Assembly (NCBI RefSeq): GCF_034190915.1
Contig: NW_026947547.1
Location: 1,462,001 to 1,526,000, forward strand
Origin: Cavia porcellus
Taxonomy: Eukaryota > Chordata > Mammalia > Rodentia > Caviidae
Length of the DNA stretch: 64,000 bases
Direction: 5' to 3'
The notes under the pieces were generated by a model. That model was given only the letters and a program-made list of their open reading frames with translations. It was not told where the DNA came from and did not search any database. Below, piece after piece: positions 1-10,304 of the stretch (positions within the stretch are counted from its first letter, which is position 1; every line of letters begins with the position of its first letter). The position numbers were made by a program, and so were the translations under genes.

Positions 1-2360
1 GTTAGCGTTGGGTTATGGTGAGGGTCAGGGTTAGGGTTAGTGTTAGGGTTAGTGTTAGGGGTTAGGGTTAGGGTTAGAGTTAGGGTTGGGTTAAGGTTAG
101 CCTTAGGGTTAGGGTTAGGTTTAGTGATGGTTCGGGTTGGTTCGGGTAGGCTTAAGGTTAGGGTTACGGTTATATTTAGGTTTAGGTTAGGGTTAGGGTT
201 AGGTTGAGGGTTAGGTTTAGATTTAGGTTTAGGGTTAGAGTTTGGGTTAGGGTAGGAATAGAGTTAAGGTTGGGTTGGCTTAGGGATAGGGTTAAGTTTA
301 TGGTTAGCAATAGGTTAGGTGTTAGGGTTAGTGTTAGGGTTTGGGTTAGGGTTAGGTATAGGGTTGGGTTAGGTTTAGGCTTAGTGTTAGGCTTAGCATA
401 AGGGATAGGTTTAGGTTTAGGGTTAGAGTTAGGGTGAGGGTTTAGGGTTGGGGTTAGGGTTAGGGTTTGTGCTAGGGTTAGGGTTAGGTGTTAGGTTTAG
501 AGTTAGGGTTAGGGTTGGGTTAGGGTTAGGCTTAGGTTTAGGGTTAGGTTTAGTGTTGGTTAGGGTTCGTTAGGGATAGGGTTAGGGTTAGGTTTACGGT
601 TAGGTTTAGATTAGGGTTCGGGTTAGGCTTAGGTTTAGGGTTATGGTTGGGATTAGAGTTAAGGTTGGTTTGGGTTAGGGTTAGGGTTAGGTTAATGGTC
701 ATCATTAGGGTGAGGTGTTAGGGTTAGGGTTAGTGATTGGGTTACGGTTAGGTATAGGGTTGGGTTCGGTTTCGAGTTAGGGTTAGGTTTACGGTTGGGT
801 TAGGTTTAGAATTAAGGTTGGGTTAGGGTTAGGGTTAGGGTTAGCGTTAAGGTTAGGGTTAACGTTTGGTTTAGGGTTAGATTAGGGTTAGGCTTAGAGT
901 TAGGGTTAGGGTTACGTTTAATGTTGGATTAGGTGTAAGTTTAGAGTTAGTGTTACGGTTATGGTTAGGGTTAGTTTATGGTTAGGGTTAGAGTTGGGGT
1001 TAGGCTTCGGGTGGGGGTAAGGGTTAGGGTTAGGGTTAGGGCTAGGGTTAGGGTTAGGCTTAGGGTTTGAGGGTTAGGGTTAGTGTTGGAGGTTTAGGGT
1101 AAAATTTAGGGTTAGGGCTCAGGTTAGGTGTAGCGTTCGGTTTAGGGTTAGGCTTAGGTTAGGTTTAGGTTTAGGGTTAGGGCTAGGGTTAGGATTAGTG
1201 TTGGGTTAGAGTTAGGGTTAGGGTTAGCCTTGGGGTTAGTGTTAGGGTGAGGGTGAGGGTTAGGTTAGTGTTAGGATTGGGTTAGAGTTAGGGTGAGAAT
1301 TAGGGTTAGGGTTAGGGTGAGAATCAGGTTAAGGTTCAGGGTTAGGGCTAGCGTTAGAGTTAGGGTTAGGGTAGGTTTAGGGTTAGGGTTGTGTTAGTGT
1401 TAGGGATAGGATTAGTGTTAGGGTTTGGTTAGGGTTAGGGTTATGGTTAGGCTTAGCGTAAGGATTAGGGTTAGGGTTTAGGGTTGGGTTAGGGTTAGGC
1501 TTAGGTTTATGGTTATGTTTAATTTTGGTTACGGTTCATTAGGGATAGGGTTAGGTTTAGGATTACGGTTAGGTTTAGATTAGGTTTCAGGTTAGGCTTA
1601 GGGTTAGGGTTAGGGTTGGGATTAGAGTTAAAGTTGGTTTGGGTTAAGGTTAGGGTTAGGTTTATGGTCAGCATTAGGTTTAGGTGTTAGGGTTAGGGTT
1701 AGTGTTTGGGTTAGGGTTAGGTGTAGGGTTGGGTTCGGTTTTGGGTTAGAGTTAGGTTTAGGGTTGGGTTAGGTTTAGAATTAGGGTTGCGTTAGGGTTA
1801 TGTTAGGGTTAGGGTTAGGGTTAGCGTTAAGGTTAGGTTTAGCGTTTGGGTTAGGGTTAGATTAGGGTTAGGCTTAGAGTTAGGGTTAGGGTCACGTTTA
1901 GTGTTCGGTTAGGTGTTGGCTTAGAGTTAGTGTTAGGGTTAGGGTTAGATTAAGGTTAGGGTTAGAGTTGGGGTTAGGCTTGAGTGGGTGTAAGGGTTAG
2001 GGTTAGGGTTAGGGCTAGGGTTAGGGTTTGAGGGTTAGGGTTAGTGTTGGAGGGTTAGGGTAAAATTTAGGGTTAGGGCTTGGGTTAGGTGTAGCGTTGG
2101 TTTAGGTTTAGCGTTAGGTTAGGTTTAGGTTTATGGTTAGGGCTAGGGTTAGGATTAGTGTTGGGTTAGAGTTAGGGTTAGGGTTAGGTTTATGGTTAGG
2201 ATTAGGGTTAGGGGTTATGCTTATGGATAGGGTTAAGGTTAGTTTTGGATTAGTGTTAGGGTTCCCCTTGGGGTTAGCGTTAGGGTGAGGGTGAGGGTTA
2301 GGTTAGGGTTAGAATTGGTTTAGAGTTAGGGTGTGGATTAGGGTTAGGGTTAGGGTGATG

Positions 2361-2380
2361 ATCAGGGTCAGAGTCAGGGT
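2361..2380 (+). promoter_or_regulatory. TCAGGG/GGGTCA cluster (possible nuclear-receptor sites)
   Basis: The sequence holds closely spaced GGGTCA, GAGTCA and TCAGGG words. GGGTCA resembles a nuclear-receptor half-site, and TCAGGG variant repeats are known to recruit NR2C/NR2F receptors at some ALT telomeres. The cluster recurs once per full HOR unit (for example 7501-7520 and from about 15,944 and 21,102). Binding is inference only. Confidence 0.3.
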
Positions 2381-2866
2381 TAGGGCTAGTGTTCGATTTA
2401 GGGTTAGGGTTAGGTTTAGGGTTAGGTTTGTTTTAGAGTTAGGGATAGGGTTAGTGTTAGGGTTGGGTTAGGGTTACGGTTAGGGTTAGGGTTAGTGTTA
2501 TTGGGTTATGGTTAGGGTTATGGTTAGGTTTATGTTTGGGTTTGGGTTAGGGTTAGGGTTAGGGTTAGGGTTATGTTTTGGGAAAGGGTTGGGTTAGGGT
2601 TAGTATTAGGGTTCGGGTTGGGTTAGTGTTAGGGTTGGGTTAGGGTTAGGGTTAGGGTTAGTGTTATTGGGTCATGGTTAGGCTTATAGTTAGGTTTATG
2701 TTTGGGTTTGGGTTAGGGTTAGGGTTAGGGTTAGGGTTAGGGTTAGGGTTAGGGTTATGTTTTGGGTTAGGGTTGGGTTAGGGTTAGTATTAGGTTTCGG
2801 GTTCGGTTACTGTTAGGGTTATGGCTAGGGTTAGGGTTACGTTTGGGTTAGGTTTTGGGTTAGGTT

Positions 2867-3073
2867 ATGCTTAGGGTTAGGGTTAAGGTTAGGGGTAGGG
2901 TTAGATTTAGTGTTAGGGTTAGGGTTTCATTAGTGTTAGTGTTATGGTTCGGGTTCTGGTTAGGCTTGGGGTTGCGGTTAGGGTTGTGGTTGTGGTTGGC
3001 GATAAGTTTACGGCAAGGTTTAGGGATAGGGTTAGGGTTAGGGTACAGTTTAGATTTGGTTAGGGTTGGTTAG
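2867..3073 (+). other. Repeat-encoded VR/GL open frame (not a gene)
   Basis: This ATG-initiated 68-codon frame starts with Val-Arg dipeptides and changes to Leu/Gly. It recurs in phase with the HOR at 8019, 16457, 21615, 26767, 31919, 37071 and 42223, and in a changed form at 49018. Alternating VR and LG is what two of the three frames of TTAGGG give, so the frame is a by-product of the hexamer. Its conservation follows from array homogenisation, not from selection on protein. It is listed only because it is the clearest ATG-started frame of its kind. Confidence 0.6.
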
Positions 3074-5146
3074 GGTTAGTGTTAGGCTTAGGATTATGGG
3101 TAGGGTAGGGTTAGTGTTAGGTTTAGGGTTAGGGTGGGGTTAGGGTTAGTGTTAGGGTTATAGTTAGGGTTAGGTTTAGGGTTAGATTTAGGTTTAGGGT
3201 TAGGGTTGGGTTTCAGGTTAGGGTTAGGCTTTTCGTTAGATTTAAGTTTAGGGTTAATTTAGTGCTTGTTTCGGTTGGTTAGGGTTATGGTTAGGCTTAG
3301 GCTTAGGCTTAGGTTTAGAGTTAGGGTTACATTTAGAGTTAGGTTTAGTGTCAGGGTTGTGTTACGGTTAGGGTTAGGGTTAGGGTTAGGGTTGGGTTAG
3401 TGTTATGGTTAGGGATAGGTTTAGGGTTGGGTTAGTGTTATGGTTAGGGATAGGTTTAGGGTTGGGTTAGGGTAGGGTTTGCTGTTGTGTTTCGGTTTGG
3501 GGTTGGCGTTGGGGTTTGGGTTAGGGTTATTGCTAGGCTTTGGGTTAGGGTTAGGTTTGGTTAGGGTAGGTTAGTCTTAGTGCTACGGTTAGTGTTAGCA
3601 TTAGGCTTAGGGTTAGGGTAAGGCTTAGGGTTAGGGTTATGGTTTGGGTTATTGTTAGGGTTAGGGTGGGGTTAGGGTAAGTGTTAGGGTTAGGGTTAGG
3701 GTTCGAGTTAGGGTTAGGATTAGGGGTTAGTGTTAGGGTTAGGGTTAGGGTTAGGGTTAGGGTTGGGTTAGGGTTATGTTAGGGTCAGGGTTAGCGTTAG
3801 GCTTAGAGCTAGGGTTAGGATTAGAGATAGGATTAGGTTTAGTGTTAGTGTTAGGGTTAGGGTTGGGTTAGGTTTTCTTGTTTGGGTTAGGGTTAGGGTT
3901 AGGCTTTGGGTTAGGGTCAGGGTTAGGGTTAGGGTTAGCGTTGGGTTAGGGTAAGGGTCAGGGTTAGGGTTAGTGTTAGGGTCAGGGTTAGTGGTTAGGG
4001 TTAAGGTTAGGGTTAGTGTTGGGTTAGGGTTAGCCTTAGGGTTAGGGTTAGGTTTAGTGATGGTTAGGGCTGGTTAGGGGTAGGCTTAAGGTTAGGGTTA
4101 CAGTTACATTTAGGATTTAGGTTAGGGTTAGGTTTAGGTTGAGGTTTAGGTTTAGGTTTAGGGTTAGAGTTTGGGTTAGGGCAGGAATAGATTTAAGGTT
4201 GGGTTGTTTTAGGGATAGGGTTAAATTTATGGTTAGCATTAGGTTTAGGTGTTAGGGTTAGTGTTAGGGTTTGGGTTAGGGTTAGGTATAGGGTTGGGTT
4301 AGGTTTAGGGTTAGGGTTAGGCTTAGGCTTAGGCTTACGTTTAGAGTTAGGGTTACATTTAGAGTTAAGTTTAGTGTCAGGGTTGTGTTACGGTTAGGGT
4401 TAGGGTTAGGGTTAGGTTTAGGCCTATGGTAGGGTAAGGGTAGCGTTAGGGTTAGGGTACTCTTATCGTTAGGGTTATGGTTATGGTTAGGGTTAGGGTT
4501 CGTGTTGGGTTAGGTTTAGGGTTAGGGTTAGGGTTGGGATAGGGTTGCTGTTGGGGTTGTGGTTCTGGTTGGGGTTGGGGTTGGGTTTGTGTTTAAGGTT
4601 AGGGTTAGGTTTAGGCTTAGGTTTAGTGTAGGGTTACGGTTAGGGATAGGGTTAGGTTTGGGTTAGTGTTAGGGTTAGGGATAGGTTTAGGGTTGGGTTA
4701 GGGTAGGGTTTTTGGTTGTGTTTCGGTTTGGGGTTGGCGTTGGGGTTTGGGTTAGGGTAAGTGCTAGGGTTAGGTTATGGTTAGGGTTAGATTTGGTTAG
4801 GGTTGGTTAGGCTTAGTTTTAGGGTTAGGGTTAGCATTAGGATTAGGGTTAGGGTAAGGCTTAGGGTTAGGTTTACGGTTTGGGTTAGTGTTAGGGTTAG
4901 GGTTAGTTTAGGGTAAGTGTTAGGGTTAGGGTTAGGGTTCGAGTTAGGGTTAGGTTTAGGGGTTAGGGTTAGGTTTGGTCTAGGGTTAGGGTTAGGGTCA
5001 GGTTTAGCGTTAAGCTTAGAGCTAGGGTTAGGACTAGAGATAGGATTAGGTTTAGTGTTAGTGTTAGGGTTAGGGTTGGGTTAGGATTTATTGTTTTGGT
5101 TAGGGTTAGCGTTAGGCTTTGGGTTAGGGTCAGGGTTAGGGTTAGG

Positions 5147-8100
5147 GTTAGCGTTGGGTTATGGTGAGGGTCAGGGTTAGGGTTAGTGTTAGGGTTAGTG
5201 TTAGGGGTTAGGGTTAGGGTTAGAGTTAGGGTTGGGTTAAGGTTAGCCTTAGGGTTAGGGTTAGGTTTAGTGATGGTTCGGGTTGGTTCGGGTAGGCTTA
5301 AGGTTAGGGTTACGGTTATATTTAGGTTTAGGTTAGGGTTAGGGTTAGGTTGAGGGTTAGGTTTAGATTTAGGTTTAGGGTTAGAGTTTGGGTTAGGGTA
5401 GGAATAGAGTTAAGGTTGGGTTGGCTTAGGGATAGGGTTAAGTTTATGGTTAGCAATAGGTTAGGTGTTAGGGTTAGTGTTAGGGTTTGGGTTAGGGTTA
5501 GGTATAGGGTTGGGTTAGGTTTAGGCTTAGTGTTAGGCTTAGCATAAGGGATAGGTTTAGGTTTAGGGTTAGAGTTAGGGTGAGGGTTTAGGGTTGGGGT
5601 TAGGGTTAGGGTTTGTGCTAGGGTTAGGGTTAGGTGTTAGGTTTAGAGTTAGGGTTAGGGTTGGGTTAGGGTTAGGCTTAGGTTTAGGGTTAGGTTTAGT
5701 GTTGGTTAGGGTTCGTTAGGGATAGGGTTAGGGTTAGGTTTACGGTTAGGTTTAGATTAGGGTTCGGGTTAGGCTTAGGTTTAGGGTTATGGTTGGGATT
5801 AGAGTTAAGGTTGGTTTGGGTTAGGGTTAGGTTAATGGTCATCATTAGGGTGAGGTGTTAGGGTTAGGGTTAGTGATTGGGTTACGGTTAGGTATAGGGT
5901 TGGGTTCGGTTTCGAGTTAGGGTTAGGTTTACGGTTGGGTTAGGTTTAGAATTAAGGTTGGGTTAGGGTTAGGGTTAGGGTTAGCGTTAAGGTTAGGGTT
6001 AACGTTTGGTTTAGGGTTAGATTAGGGTTAGGCTTAGAGTTAGGGTTAGGGTTACGTTTAATGTTGGATTAGGTGTAAGTTTAGAGTTAGTGTTACGGTT
6101 ATGGTTAGGGTTAGTTTATGGTTAGGGTTAGAGTTGGGGTTAGGCTTCGGGTGGGGGTAAGGGTTAGGGTTAGGGTTAGGGCTAGGGTTAGGGTTAGGCT
6201 TAGGGTTTGAGGGTTAGGGTTAGTGTTGGAGGTTTAGGGTAAAATTTAGGGTTAGGGCTCAGGTTAGGTGTAGCGTTCGGTTTAGGGTTAGGCTTAGGTT
6301 AGGTTTAGGTTTAGGGTTAGGGCTAGGGTTAGGATTAGTGTTGGGTTAGAGTTAGGGTTAGGGTTAGCCTTGGGGTTAGTGTTAGGGTGAGGGTGAGGGT
6401 TAGGTTAGTGTTAGGATTGGGTTAGAGTTAGGGTGAGAATTAGGGTTAGGGTTAGGGTGAGAATCAGGTTAAGGTTCAGGGTTAGGGCTAGTGTTAGAGT
6501 TAGGGTTAGGGTAGGTTTAGGGTTAGGGTTGTGTTAGTGTTAGGGATAGGATTAGTGTTAGGGTTTGGTTAGGGTTAGGGTTATGGTTAGGCTTAGCGTA
6601 AGGGTTAGGGTTAGGGTTTAGGGTTGGGTTAGGGTTAGGCTTAGGTTTATGGTTATGTTTAATTTTGGTTACGGTTCATTAGGGATAGGGTTAGGTTTAG
6701 GGTTACGGTTAGGTTTAGATTAGGTTTCAGGTTAGGCTTAGGGTTAGGGTTAGGGTTGGGATTAGAGTTAAGGTTGGTTTGGGTTAAGGTTAGGGTTAGG
6801 TTTATGGTCAGCATTAGGTTTAGGTGTTAGGGTTAGGGTTAGTGTTTGGGTTAGGGTTAGGTGTAGGGTTGGGTTCGGTTTTGGGTTAGAGTTAGGTTTA
6901 GGGTTGGGTTAGGTTTAGAATTAGGGTTGCGTTAGGGTTATGTTAGGGTTAGGGTTAGGGTTAGCGTTAAGGTTAGGTTTAGCGTTTGGGTTAGGGTTAG
7001 ATTAGGGTTAGGCTTAGAGTTAGTGTTAGGGTCACGTTTAGTGTTCGGTTAGGTGTTGGCTTAGAGTTAGTGTTAGGGTTAGGGTTAGATTAAGGTTAGG
7101 GTTAGAGTTGGGGTTAGGCTTGAGTGGGTGTAAGGGTTAGGGTTAGGGTTAGGGCTAGGGTTAGGGTTTGAGGGTTAGGGTTAGTGTTGGAGGGTTAGGG
7201 TAAAATTTAGGGTTAGGGCTTGGGTTAGGTGTAGCGTTGGTTTAGGTTTAGCGTTAGGTTAGGTTTAGGTTTATGGTTAGGGCTAGGGTTAGGATTAGTG
7301 TTGGGTTAGAGTTAGGGTTAGGGTTAGGTTTATGGTTAGGATTAGGGTTAGGGGTTATGCTTATGGATAGGGTTAAGGTTAGTTTTGGATTAGTGTTAGG
7401 GTTCCCCTTGGGGTTAGCGTTAGGGTGAGGGTGAGGGTTAGGTTAGGGTTAGAATTGGTTTAGAGTTAGGGTGTGGATTAGGGTTAGGGTTAGGGTGATG
7501 ATCAGGGTCAGAGTCAGGGTTAGGGCTAGTGTTCGATTTAGGGTTAGGGTTAGGTTTAGGGTTAGGTTTGTTTTAGAGTTAGGGATAGGGTTAGTGTTAG
7601 GGTTGGGTTAGGGTTACGGTTAGGGTTAGGGTTAGTGTTATTGGGTTATGGTTAGGGTTATGGTTAGGTTTATGTTTGGGTTTGGGTTAGGGTTAGGGTT
7701 AGGGTTAGGGTTATGTTTTGGGAAAGGGTTGGGTTAGGGTTAGTATTAGGGTTCGGGTTGGGTTAGTGTTAGGGTTGGGTTAGGGTTAGGGTTAGGGTTA
7801 GGGTTAGTGTTATTGGGTCATGGTTAGGCTTATAGTTAGGTTTATGTTTGGGTTTGGGTTAGGGTTAGGGTTAGGGTTAGGGTTAGGGTTAGGGTTAGGG
7901 TTAGGGTTATGTTTTGGGTTAGGGTTGGGTTAGGGTTAGTATTAGGTTTCGGGTTCGGTTACTGTTAGGGTTATGGCTAGGGTTAGGGTTACGTTTGGGT
8001 TAGGTTTTGGGTTAGGTTATGCTTAGGGTTAGGGTTAAGGTTAGGGGTAGGGTTAGATTTAGTGTTAGGGTTAGGGTTTCATTAGTGTTAGTGTTATGGT

Positions 8101-10304
8101 TCGGGTTCTGGTTAGGCTTGGGGTTGCGGTTAGGGTTGTGGTTGTGGTTGGCGATAGGTTTACGGCAAGGTTTAGGGATAGGGTTAGGGTTAGGGTACAG
8201 TTTAGATTTGGTTAGGGTTGGTTAGGGTTAGTGTTAGGCTTAGGATTATGGGTAGGGTAGGGTTAGTGTTAGGTTTAGGGTTAGGGTGGGGTTAGGGTTA
8301 GTGTTAGGGTTATAGTTAGGGTTAGGTTTAGGGTTAGATTTAGGTTTAGGGTTAGGGTTGGGTTTCAGGTTAGGGTTAGGCTTTTCGTTAGATTTAAGTT
8401 TAGGGTTAATTTAGTGCTTGTTTCGGTTGGTTAGGGTTATGGTTAGGCTTAGGCTTAGGCTTAGGTTTAGAATTAGGGTTACATTTAGAGTTAGGTTTAG
8501 TGTCAGGGTTGTGTTACGGTTAGGGTTAGGGTTAGGGTTAGGGTTAGGGTTGGGTTAGTGTTATGGTTAGGGATAGGTTTAGGGTTGGGTTAGTGTTATG
8601 GTTAGGGATAGGTTTAGGGTTGGGTTAGGGTAGGGTTTGCTGTTGTGTTTCGGTTTGGGGTTGGCGTTGGGGTTTGGGTTAGGGTTAGTGCTAGGCTTTG
8701 GGTTAGGGTTAGGTTTGGTTAGGGTAGGTTAGTCTTAGTGCTACGGTTAGTGTTAGCATTAGGCTTAGGGTTAGGGTAAGGCTTAGGGTTAGGGTTATGG
8801 TTTGGGTTATTGTTAGGGTTAGGGTGGGGTTAGGGTAAGTGTTAGGGTTAGGGTTAGGGTTCGAGTTAGGGTTAGGATTAGGGGTTAGTGTTAGTGTTAG
8901 GGTTAGGGTTAGGGTTAGGGTTGGGTTAGGGTTATGTTAGGGTCAGGGTTAGCGTTAGGCTTAGAGCTAGGGTTAGGATTAGAGATAGGATTAGGTTTAG
9001 TGTTAGTGTTAGGGTTAGGGTTGGGTTAGGTTTTCTTGTTTGGGTTAGGGTTAGGGTTAGGCTTTGGGTTAGGGTCAGGGTTAGGGTTAGGGTTAGCGTT
9101 GGGTTAGGTTAAGGGTCAGGGTTAGGGTTAGTGTTAGGGTCAGGGTTAGTGGTTAGGGTTAAGGTTAGGGTTAGTGTTGGGTTAGGGTTAGCCTTAGGGT
9201 TAGGGTTAGGTTTAGTGATGGTTAGGGCTGGTTAGGGGTAGGCTTAAGGTTAGGGTTACAGTTACATTTAGGATTTAGGTTAGGGTTAGGTTTAGGTTGA
9301 GGTTTAGGTTTAGGTTTAGGGTTAGAGTTTGGGTTAGGGCAGGAATAGAGTTAAGGTTGGGTTGTTTTAGGGATAGGGTTAAATTTATGGTTAGCATTAG
9401 GTTTAGGTGTTAGGGTTAGTGTTAGGGTTTGGGTTAGGGTTAGGTATAGGGTTGGGTTAGGTTTAGGGTTAGGGTTAGGCTTAGGCTTAGGCTTACGTTT
9501 AGAGTTAGGGTTACATTTAGAGTTAAGTTTAGTGTCAGGGTTGTGTTACGGTTAGGGTTAGGGTTAGGGTTAGGTTTAGGCCTATGGTAGGGTAAGGGTA
9601 GCGTTAGGGTTAGGGTACTCTTATCGTTAGGGTTATGGTTATGGTTAGGGTTAGGGTTCGTGTTGGGTTAGGTTTAGGGTTAGGGTTAGGGTTGGGATAG
9701 GGTTGCTGTTGGGGTTGTGGTTCTGGTTGGGGTTGGGGTTGGGTTTGTGTTTAAGGTTAGGGTTAGGTTTAGGCTTAGGTTTAGTGTAGGGTTACGGTTA
9801 GGGATAGGGTTAGGTTTGGGTTAGTGTTAGGGTTAGGGATAGGTTTAGGGTTGGGTTAGGGTAGGGTTTTTGGTTGTGTTTCGGTTTGGGGTTGGCGTTG
9901 GGGTTTGGGTTAGGGTAAGTGCTAGGGTTAGGTTATGGTTAGGGTTAGATTTGGTTAGGGTTGGTTAGGCTTAGTTTTAGGGTTAGGGTTAGCATTAGGA
10001 TTAGGGTTAGGGTAAGGCTTAGGGTTAGGTTTACGGTTTGGGTTAGTGTTAGGGTTAGGGTTAGTTTAGGGTAAGTGTTAGGTTTAGGGTTAGGGTTCGA
10101 GTTAGGGTTAGGTTTAGGGGTTAGGGTTAGGTTTGGTCTAGGGTTAGGGTTAGGGTCAGGTTTAGCGTTAAGCTTAGAGCTAGGGTTAGGACTAGAGATA
10201 GGATTAGGTTTAGTGTTAGTGTTAGGGTTAGGGTTGGGTTAGGATTTATTGTTTTGGTTAGGGTTAGCGTTAGGCTTTGGGTTAGGGTCAGGGTTAGGGT
10301 TAGG
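5147..10304 (+). repeat. HOR unit 2 (5,158 bp)
   Basis: Nearly identical to unit 1 by eye. It has one TTAGGG fewer near 5,823 and extra hexamers elsewhere. Distinguishing variants are GCTAGTGTTAGAG near 6,487 (unit 1 has GCTAGCG), TTAGTGTTAGGGTCACG near 7,020 and GGTTAAGGGTCAG near 9,107. Units 2 and 4 share the GCTAGTG variant. Confidence 0.9.

Larger units (their letters stand above)
1..5146 (+). repeat. HOR unit 1 (5,146 bp)
   Basis: Unit phase is set by the window start (GTTAGCGTTGGGTTATGGTG), which returns at 5147. The unit has nested structure: about 500-1,420 is repeated as about 1,470-2,470 (offset 960-1,037); about 2,490-2,600 repeats at about 2,660-2,770 (offset ~168); a 35-bp direct duplication starts at 3389 and 3424; and about 3,285-3,980 is repeated as about 4,310-5,200 (offset 1,030-1,230). 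Less telomere-like islands lie at 2264-2273 (CCCCTTGGGG), 2361-2380 (TCAGGG cluster) and about 4,548-4,605 (T/G-rich). A private change sits near 3,006 (GATAAG where the other units have GATAGG). Confidence 0.9.
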
